The notes beneath the pieces were generated by a model that saw nothing but the letters and a program-made list of their open reading frames with translations, was not told where the DNA came from and did not search any database. A stretch of 32,862 bases of DNA from Brasilonema angustatum HA4187-MV1 (GTDB lineage: Bacteria > Cyanobacteriota > Cyanobacteriia > Cyanobacteriales > Nostocaceae), in contig JAHHGV010000069.1 of assembly GCA_019359695.1 (NCBI GenBank), forward strand, positions 1 to 32,862, given 5' to 3'. Shown here one piece after another: positions 27,373 through 32,862 of this stretch. Position 1 is the first letter of the stretch; each line of letters begins with the position of its first letter. Made by a program: the position numbers and the translations under genes.

Positions 27373-28122
27373 ATGTTACTATTAACCAAGCGAAAAGCTC
27401 CTGAAAAATCCGTCCTGACTCAAAACAGCGAAACAAAACAGCAAAATGGTAGTGTTGAATTCATGGTGCAATTACGCTCTGTGTCGAAAACTTATGCCAA
27501 TGGTTGTCATGCTCTTGCCAATATAGATTTGGAAGTCAAAAAGGGTGAATTTTTGTTTATCACAGGAGCAAGCGGCTCTGGTAAATCGACGCTTTTAAAG
27601 CTGTTGTATGGGGATGAGTTACCAACACAGGGAGATGTGATTGTTAATGAGTACAATATGGTACCTTTGAGGGGCCATCGCTTATCATTTTTCCGCCGAC
27701 GCATTGGTGTTGTGTTTCAAGACTATAAACTTATTTCTCGGCGGACAGTGGCAGAAAATGTTAGTCTCGCGCTAAAAGCTCAAGGATATACGCGCAAGGA
27801 AATTCAACGGCGTTTAGAACCTAGCTTGAAACTGGTAGGTTTACATTCCAAAGCAGAATACTTTCCAAAACAGCTTTCGGGTGGAGAGCAACAACGAGTA
27901 GGTATTGCACGAGCAATCGCGGGAACACCACCCATTCTTTTGGCTGATGAACCAACTGGAAACCTTGACCCAGATAACTCCTGGCAAGTCATGCAGATTT
28001 TCCAAAAGTTAAATTCTTTTGGAGCAACAGTGATAGTGACAACCCATGATGAACAGTTAGTCCGCAGGTGCAATCATCGAGTGATGCAAATGCAAAATGG
28101 GCGGCTTTATCCAAGAACTTAA
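27373..28122 (+). CDS. ftsE: Cell-division ABC ATPase FtsE
   Basis: The 249-aa ATPase is strongly FtsE-like. Walker A is GASGSGKSTLLKLLYG, the Q-loop region is FFRRRIGVVFQDYKLISRRTVAENV, the signature is LSGGEQQRVGIARA, Walker B is ILLADEPTGNLD, and the H-loop lies in VTTHDEQL. FtsE pairs with the FtsX membrane protein to activate septal peptidoglycan hydrolases. About 30 polar residues precede the first strand; an internal ATG at codon 31 (MVQLRSVSKTY) is an alternative start that matches usual FtsE length better. ftsX is not adjacent; the next gene lies 400 bases away on the opposite strand. Confidence 0.85.
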   Translation: MLLLTKRKAPEKSVLTQNSETKQQNGSVEFMVQLRSVSKTYANGCHALANIDLEVKKGEFLFITGASGSGKSTLLKLLYGDELPTQGDVIVNEYNMVPLRGHRLSFFRRRIGVVFQDYKLISRRTVAENVSLALKAQGYTRKEIQRRLEPSLKLVGLHSKAEYFPKQLSGGEQQRVGIARAIAGTPPILLADEPTGNLDPDNSWQVMQIFQKLNSFGATVIVTTHDEQLVRRCNHRVMQMQNGRLYPRT

Positions 28123-28537
28123 AGGTGGAAGTTTTCTATTGATACCCACCTGCGAGCAAGATCGCATTACTCTGGTGGCTCTTGATAAGGAAACAAGGGT
28201 GTAGGGAGATAGGTCAACCAGAAAAATTGATCATACTTCCTACATCCTTAGATTTATATTCCGTTTTTATAAAACGCTTCAATCAATTTTGCACAAGAGC
28301 TTTTCTAGCGCTGATCATTTGAATGAAATACACATCTAGTCTAGAATGGGCATTGCAATGTCCAACGCCAGATGCCCACGGAGGGAAAACGCCACATGCT
28401 ACCCTTCGGGAAGCCGCCCTCCGGGCGTCTAAGCCTGTGAAACCCGTCCAACGCAGTGGCTCCCCTCCTGCTGCACTGGTTCCCTACTTAACTTGAGAGT
28501 GTATTACACCAAAAGCAGACTGCTATAGATTGACTCG
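28123..28537. repeat. Spacer with a dispersed GC-rich repeat
   Basis: No gene is seen. Positions about 28370-28490 hold a repeat with TTCGGGAAGCCGCCC, CCGGGCGTC and CGCAGTGGCTCCCCTCCTGCTGC. The last block closely matches 4794-4813 after gyrB. A weak AGGTGG/CCACCT pair lies just after ftsE (near 28123-28152). Confidence 0.55.
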
Positions 28538-29140
28538 TTAATAACAGAAACTAAAATCATCGATGGTGAATTGACCATCAAAAGCGCAGAAGGTAATACG
28601 GTGAATATCCTTTGCTGATAGTGATAATAAAGTGTTGGGAGATGCACCAGAGTCAAAATTAGCAAGATTTGCTCCAGGTAGTACCGTTTGTGCCAGTAGT
28701 TGCTGATCGCGAGCGTATGCTGAAAGCACAAGCCGCTGTGAACTGGTGACAAAAGCACTGACAAAATGAACAGGACGTAGAAAAGTTGCTTCTATATATC
28801 CATTTTTAGGTGCTGCCATTAACACTACTAGACCAGAGTGGGTAGGAAATGCTGGGTTTGAAGGCTGTATTGCTATACAATTCTTAAAAACAACTCCCCA
28901 TTGCTCATACTGCCGTTCCACTGCTTCAAAACATCTCAATTCTTCCAAAGTTAAGTAGACGCACGTGGGTACTGATACGACTTTGCTGTCAATAACTTTT
29001 TCCACTTGACCTTGCGAAACTGGAAATTGATTTTGATTTTTAGAATCAAATTCGTTACGAGAGAATTTATGGTCTTTTATGGTTGACTTTGTCTGCGATT
29101 GAAGACTAGCCTGCTTTGCCACGACACCCCGCTTTGTCAT
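28538..29140 (-). CDS. Unrecognised 200-aa protein with a beta-rich C-terminal domain
   Basis: The family is not recognised. The N-terminal 55 residues are polar and basic (Ser/Lys/Gln-rich, no signal peptide). From about 58 to 200 the sequence alternates hydrophobic residues as in a beta sandwich: VYLTLEELRCFEAV, then GLVVLMAAPKNGYIEATFLRP, FVSAFVTSSQRLVLSAYARD, and it ends ITFCAFDGQFTIDDFSFCY. The last block resembles the closing strands of carbohydrate-binding-like or PEP-CTERM-associated sandwich domains (FTIDDFSF), which bind calcium or sugar in some relatives. No PEP-CTERM anchor or secretion signal is present. Codon use looks genuine, and the ATG is clear. It is monocistronic. Confidence 0.65.
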   Translation of the reverse strand: MTKRGVVAKQASLQSQTKSTIKDHKFSRNEFDSKNQNQFPVSQGQVEKVIDSKVVSVPTCVYLTLEELRCFEAVERQYEQWGVVFKNCIAIQPSNPAFPTHSGLVVLMAAPKNGYIEATFLRPVHFVSAFVTSSQRLVLSAYARDQQLLAQTVLPGANLANFDSGASPNTLLSLSAKDIHRITFCAFDGQFTIDDFSFCY

Positions 29141-29526
29141 TATCTAGAGAACAGTTAGATGATTAACGACATAAAAATTCATTGGTTTTGATCAGCTGCA
29201 TAGGATTCTAGGTACAAAAACTAGTTGCCCAGCTAGCAGCATGAAGCACACCCGGGTTTACCTACTTAATATATTCAATGAGTGTTTACACTTTTCTGGA
29301 CGCTTACTCATATCAGTGATGTTTCTGATAGAGCACTACAACAAATTAATGTCACTTCTGACAGTATAGTTATATTTACTACTAGTAAAAAATATGTCTT
29401 AAGAGTTTATTTTTCTAGATATCTAGAAGCACAAAAAAAATAAAGCGTAAAAAATATTACATCTTTTATCAAATACATGTAGATTTTACAGACACTTCAT
29501 GAGAGGTAGGAATGAGGAGTGTATGA

Positions 29527-29607
29527 ATGTTATCTGTAAGCGTTGGTGAACTACTAAATTTGGAAACTGGAAGATGGGTAGATAAAAAAGTAGGCGGTTG
29601 GGTTTGA
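29527..29607 (+). CDS. Candidate 26-aa small protein
   Basis: ATG at 29527 is preceded by GAGGAG with a seven-base spacing, one of the better Shine-Dalgarno matches in the window. The peptide begins MLSVSVGELLNLETGRWVDK and ends KVGGWV. I recognise no family. It is too short to judge by codon use. It lies between the unrecognised 200-aa gene and a MITE-like element. A second ATG upstream in another frame (near 29499) gives only 16 codons. Confidence 0.3.
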   Translation: MLSVSVGELLNLETGRWVDKKVGGWV

Positions 29608-29629
29608 AATAGACAACCCGGACTGCCTT

Positions 29630-29746
29630 ATACCGTTTCACTTTAAGGTTGATACAAATAGGCAGCAGAGGAGCAGAGGAGCAGAGGAGCAGGGGAGAAA
29701 GAATTAGAGACTAATCATTTGTATCAAGGATTTCGTGAAATGGTAT
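29630..29746. mobile_element. MITE-like element with imperfect 30-bp terminal inverted repeats
   Basis: The left end starts ATACCGTTTCAC and includes TTGATACAAAT (29649-29659). The right end carries the exact complement ATTTGTATCAA (29717-29727) and GTGAAATGGTAT (29735-29746). By hand alignment 23 of 30 terminal positions match. The 57-base centre is a purine-rich tandem run of GAGGAGCA units. No coding capacity is present. It resembles non-autonomous miniature elements of Nostocales genomes. I could not define a target-site duplication. Confidence 0.6.
29665..29696 (+). repeat. GCAGAGGA tandem microsatellite
   Basis: AGCAGAGGAGCAGAGGAGCA-type units repeat about four times inside the MITE-like element. 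Similar GAGCAGAGGAACAGGGGAG text appears inside the topoisomerase A gene on the minus strand near 10420. Confidence 0.8.
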
Positions 29747-29927
29747 TACCTATTCATACCTAAGAAAGATTTCTCTTTGACGCGGTGGTCAGTCGCCCTT
29801 ATCATAAGACCTTGCGGTATGCGGGAAACTTAGTGTCTTCAGACCTGAGAGGGAAGCGACACGAGCGATTTTCATCGCCGTGTTCTTTTTATAACTGGAC
29901 TGTCTTCTCCTGACTAACAAATGTAAG

Positions 29928-30467
29928 TTAATTTTCTTTTAATCTGACATCAATAACAGTGGCATTAAAGTTGTAGTTGAAGCCATCTAACTCAATTGGC
30001 ATTCCAATTTTTACTTTACTATTACCTAGAACCGGTCCTTCGTCAGTGATTTGTGCCTTGCCTGCGAGGGTTAAACGTAAATCTTTACTAAAGTTGTTTG
30101 ATCTGTCTGGTTCTGGCAGTTGTTTAATCGAACCATCAGGTTGAGGAACTAATACAGTTCTGGGTAACTCTTCCACAGATTTAATATCTATTTGACCGTG
30201 AGGTTGATTACGGATAATAACTTTAGTTTTGCCACCTTTTTCAAACCCCCCTTGTGTATATAACTGTTTCGTATCGGCTACGTTTAATCCACGAACGATT
30301 AAGTCCACCTCGATAGGTACTGTTTTACCACCAACTTGAGCAACAGAACCGGAACCGCCAGGGAAGATAAAGATACCAAGTATCACTAGCAGAATAACAA
30401 GTGCAGCACCTAAATCTAGGATGTTAATTTTACCGAATAAACGACCTTTGGAATCTATAATAGCCAT
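29928..30467 (-). CDS. DUF4330 single-pass membrane protein
   Basis: The 179-aa protein has a short basic N-terminus (MAIIDSKGRLFGKINILDLG) and one transmembrane helix at about 21-38 (ALVILLVILGIFIFPGG). An extracytoplasmic beta-rich domain follows (about 50-179), with VPIEVDLIVRGLNV, GGKTKVIIRNQPHGQIDIKSVE and a closing FNATVIDVRLK strand. This is the layout of cyanobacterial DUF4330 proteins, whose function is unknown. I chose the ATG at 30467, eight bases after GGAAAG; the frame extends to a TTG at 30482, but that adds nothing recognisable. It is divergent from the M48 protease gene, with about 270 bases between starts. Confidence 0.85.
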   Translation of the reverse strand: MAIIDSKGRLFGKINILDLGAALVILLVILGIFIFPGGSGSVAQVGGKTVPIEVDLIVRGLNVADTKQLYTQGGFEKGGKTKVIIRNQPHGQIDIKSVEELPRTVLVPQPDGSIKQLPEPDRSNNFSKDLRLTLAGKAQITDEGPVLGNSKVKIGMPIELDGFNYNFNATVIDVRLKEN

Positions 30468-30737
30468 AACAAATCTTTCCAAATAAGAGTAAAGTTCGTG
30501 ATTGTAACAGTATGCTTTGTTAAAGCACAGACGATTCTGACTGATCGCGTTAGCAGTGAATGTGCTTAGGCGTTACGATCATGCGACAGTGTATCATAAC
30601 TTCCTAGTTTTAGATGGACTTTTTGCTATTTTAAGTTGTTGTCCGTCCAGAAGATATATCTCTATGCAACTTACACGCTTAGAAATCCGTCTCATTGTTT
30701 TATCTTCTTTCAAGCCTCTTTTCAATCCGGATTTGTG

Positions 30738-31604
30738 ATGAATAGGAAACGCTTTTCTATCAATTCCCGTTTTTTTCAAAAAACCTGGTTTTACCCGTTC
30801 GTCTCCGTAGTTATCGCTATAACAATATGCTTATTGACACCAGTGGCAACAAAAGCTATCGATGCAGGACAGTTGTTGCCTTTTCTTATTCAAGGAGTCC
30901 AAGCTATTGAGCTGTCTAATATCTCTCCTAGCCAGGAAGTTGATCTTGGCAAACAGATCAATAAACAGTTGATGAGTGGTCAAGTCCGGCTTTACCGCAA
31001 TTCTGCAGTGAATGATTATGTAACGCAAGTTGGTCGGCGTCTTATACCTAATAGCGATCGCCCCAATCTCCCCTATACTTTCCAGATAGTTGAGGATGAG
31101 AGTATTAATGCTTTTGCTACCTTAGGGGGGTTTGTATATGTCCACACTGGTTTGCTGAAAACCGCAGACAATGAAGCGCAATTGGCAAGTGTGCTCGCTC
31201 ATGAAATTGGTCACATTGGTGGGCGGCATGTGATCAAACAGATGCAGCAAAAAGCGCTCGAAAGTGGTCTATTGACAGCAGCTGGCTTAGATCGTAACCA
31301 AGTCGTACAAATTGGAGTAGAAGTAGCACGAAATCTTCCGCGCAGTCGTCAAAATGAATTTGAAGCTGATCAAAGAGGATTAAAAACTTTGACACGCACA
31401 GGTTATCCTCAGTCAGCGATGGTTGATTTCATGCAAAAGCTACTCAAAAAGAGTTCTAGTGTTCCCTCATTTTTAAGTACTCACCCTGGAACAGGCGATC
31501 GCATCAAAGCTTTGCAGAGTGCTATTAACGACCAACCTAGAAGTGGGAGTGCCGGTTTGGATAGTTCTAATTATCAGGCAAACATCAAAGCCTTGCTGAG
31601 ATAA
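30738..31604 (+). CDS. M48-family zinc metalloprotease
   Basis: The 289-aa protein has a signal anchor or signal peptide (about 18-38, FYPFVSVVIAITICLLTPVA, possible cleavage after TKA) followed by a peptidase M48 domain (about 65-275). The zinc site HExxH is His155-Glu156-His159 in LAHEIGHIGGRH. The third ligand is Glu207 in NEFEADQRG. The downstream FLSTHPGTGDRI block is typical of BepA/LoiP-type periplasmic M48 proteases. It lacks the C-terminal TPR domain of BepA. Members degrade misfolded envelope proteins; a specific substrate is not known. The ATG at 30738 places the hydrophobic segment correctly. The open frame further up to 30636 has no supporting start signal. Confidence 0.92.
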   Translation: MNRKRFSINSRFFQKTWFYPFVSVVIAITICLLTPVATKAIDAGQLLPFLIQGVQAIELSNISPSQEVDLGKQINKQLMSGQVRLYRNSAVNDYVTQVGRRLIPNSDRPNLPYTFQIVEDESINAFATLGGFVYVHTGLLKTADNEAQLASVLAHEIGHIGGRHVIKQMQQKALESGLLTAAGLDRNQVVQIGVEVARNLPRSRQNEFEADQRGLKTLTRTGYPQSAMVDFMQKLLKKSSSVPSFLSTHPGTGDRIKALQSAINDQPRSGSAGLDSSNYQANIKALLR

Positions 31605-31640
31605 GTTATTTTGACTGCTCTTGATGTCCTTTGTTTCCTA

Positions 31641-32402
31641 CTAAACTCGTTGCTTATTGCAGCGTCTCACCTCGACTTTAGCTGGATTAACAACAGTCAC
31701 TGCTTCTTTTAAAGGCAAGGTACGGAAACGATGATTATAAACATTTGCCTGATAAACGAGTTGATTTGTAATGTCTAGTCCTGTCAGCCACCCACTTCGG
31801 GGATGATAAGCGCCAGTATCAATATCTAACCATCCTTGTCCTTGTGCTAGTTTACCAGGATTCACCCCAGGTAGCGTAAATGTCATAGTATGACCAACAA
31901 TAATTAGCTTATCAGGAAGATAGGGTTTTTCCATACTGTGAAATTTCTCGCGCACCCAGCAAAGCTGTTCTACAGTTTGTTCTGCCATAGGAATTGAGGG
32001 ATCAACACCCGCATGAGCCAAGAAAATATCTCCTAAATCGAGATGTGTAGGTAAAGTTTTCAACCATTCCAGATGCTCATGAGGTATTGTGGCTTCTTGA
32101 TAACTGGCTACCGTTGCTTGCCCTCCACTGCATAGCCATCCTTGTAAGATCGAGGTGGAAGCGTGTCCGTTGGTAAAAATATTTAATAACATTTGCTCAT
32201 GATTACCCAACAAACACTGGTAGCAACTATCCTTGACAAAACTCACGACCTGTGCACTTTTAGGACCACGATCAATTAAGTCTCCAAGAAAGTAGACTTG
32301 ATCATCTGATGTGGGAGCGATCGCTTCCAATAATGTCATTAAACCTTCATAATGACCATGTATATCCCCAATAATAATCCGGCGGTAGCTAGTTGCGCTC
32401 AT
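31641..32402 (-). CDS. PPP-family metallophosphatase (Ser/Thr phosphatase/ApaH-like)
   Basis: The 253-aa calcineurin-like phosphoesterase has all three metal-binding blocks: GDIHG (Asp13, His15), GDLIDRGP (Asp41, Arg45) and GNHE (Asn67, His68, Glu69). Two further metal-site histidines are likely in LAHAG and IVGHT. The family covers bacterial PP1/PP2A-like protein phosphatases and diadenosine tetraphosphatases. The size and the order of motifs suit PrpA/PrpE-like or similar enzymes, so the substrate is open. It is convergent with the M48 gene, with 36 bases between stops and no clear terminator in between. Confidence 0.9.
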   Translation of the reverse strand: MSATSYRRIIIGDIHGHYEGLMTLLEAIAPTSDDQVYFLGDLIDRGPKSAQVVSFVKDSCYQCLLGNHEQMLLNIFTNGHASTSILQGWLCSGGQATVASYQEATIPHEHLEWLKTLPTHLDLGDIFLAHAGVDPSIPMAEQTVEQLCWVREKFHSMEKPYLPDKLIIVGHTMTFTLPGVNPGKLAQGQGWLDIDTGAYHPRSGWLTGLDITNQLVYQANVYNHRFRTLPLKEAVTVVNPAKVEVRRCNKQRV

Positions 32403-32862
32403 GAGCTTTTTGGTTGGATAACTTTACCTAATACTGGTGCTACAGTGTCAGCCCGGTTCATTTCGTAAATGTGGGTGAAAAAAAAGAGCAAGAACATAAA
32501 TCTAATATAATTGTGACTCATTCAAGTAAGCGTAAATAACAACTTTAACTCGAAGTACAAGTACTACATATAATACAAAAAAGTGAGAAATAATCAAAGT
32601 CTGAATTTGTGGTTACTTCTTGAGATTTACAATACTCCTAACTTGCACATTTTAGAACCGTTATACAGTAAGGCTTTGAGAAATCTCAGAAAAATGTGCT
32701 TGTTTCATATTTTGCGGGAGCGTTAATCGCGCCCGTTGGGCGCTCACATCTTGCACCTGACCGAACAAACCCGTAAAAGACAAATAAAGAGTACTAAAAT
32801 GTGACGGTACAGGAATAGAGCGCAGTAAGTAGATTTAAGTTGTAAATCAAACAAAATTATAA
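32403..32862. other. Right-edge region without a recognised gene
   Basis: About 460 bases upstream of the phosphatase gene are AT-rich. There is an A-run at 32478-32485 and a short GC-rich repeat fragment near 32715-32745 (GGGAGCGTTAATCGCGCCCG, GGGCGCTC). No open frame of convincing quality begins here. The phosphatase promoter probably lies in 32410-32560, but I could not define boxes. Confidence 0.45.

Larger units (their letters stand above)
29141..29927. other. 787-bp spacer containing a small ORF and a MITE-like element
   Basis: The first 350 bases are AT-rich and unassigned. A 26-codon ORF with a good ribosome-binding site lies at 29527-29607. An inverted-repeat element spans 29630-29746. 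Further GC-rich repeat fragments lie near 29778-29880 (GCGGTGGTCAGTCGCCC). No larger gene is supportable. Confidence 0.5.

Noticed and set aside
27373-28122. FtsE read as a partner of the 26360-27130 glycosyltransferase
   Set aside because: A strong hairpin and 240 bases separate them, and the ATPase sequence is typical of FtsE, not of polysaccharide exporters.
30636-30737. Longer N-terminus for the M48 protease from 30636
   Set aside because: The extension starts with a non-ATG codon without a ribosome-binding site and would bury the signal segment.

Overview
The window looks like chromosomal DNA from a cyanobacterium, most likely a filamentous Nostocales type. Four observations support this. 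The octamer GCGATCGC (HIP1) occurs about 17 times, mostly inside genes. The gene content is cyanobacterial: a SigA with the cyanobacterial layout, a high-light-inducible protein, a helical carotenoid protein and a C-terminal-domain homolog of the orange carotenoid protein. Intergenic regions are long and filled with short palindromic repeats. Most genes stand alone or in pairs. No tRNA, rRNA, CRISPR array, complete insertion sequence or prophage gene was seen.

Layout. 1-2.3 kb: a truncated Uma2-type nuclease remnant, a membrane-anchored SGNH hydrolase and miaA. 2.4-12 kb: core information-processing genes, namely gyrB, sigA and a gyrA/parC-type topoisomerase A subunit. These are interspersed with a FAS1 lipoprotein, a 1.5 kb gene-poor stretch upstream of sigA, an hli gene with a recognisable promoter and HLR1-like element, and a truncated DUF3455 gene. 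12.2-13.8 kb: a stand-alone receiver protein and a secreted TPR protein. 14.5-18.1 kb: a MacA-MacB-type efflux operon (adaptor, permease, ATPase). 18.3-21.9 kb: a photoprotection neighbourhood with HCP and CTDH on opposite strands, enclosing a small acidic ORF broken by an amber codon and a HAD phosphatase-queG operon. 22.4-25.5 kb: a signalling block with a REC-GAF-PP2C phosphatase, a translationally adjacent RsbW-type kinase, and a NarL-type regulator. 26.3-32.4 kb: a WecG/TagA glycosyltransferase, FtsE, an unrecognised 200-aa protein, a DUF4330 membrane protein, an M48 metalloprotease and a PPP-family phosphatase.

How the genes fit together. HCP and CTDH are the two halves of the OCP photoswitch encoded separately, and together with the HLR1-controlled Hli they form a light-stress theme. 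GyrB, the topoisomerase A subunit and SigA cover supercoiling and housekeeping transcription. The REC-GAF-PP2C/RsbW pair resembles a partner-switching module with no STAS antagonist in view.

I found no clearly new multi-gene system. The best leads are the split OCP pair, the HLR1-like site downstream of the hli -10 box, the amber-interrupted small gene, a repeat-derived in-frame linker in the topoisomerase A gene, a MITE-like element carrying a purine-rich tandem repeat, a perfect 53-bp tandem duplication, and a 26-codon ORF with an ideal ribosome-binding site.
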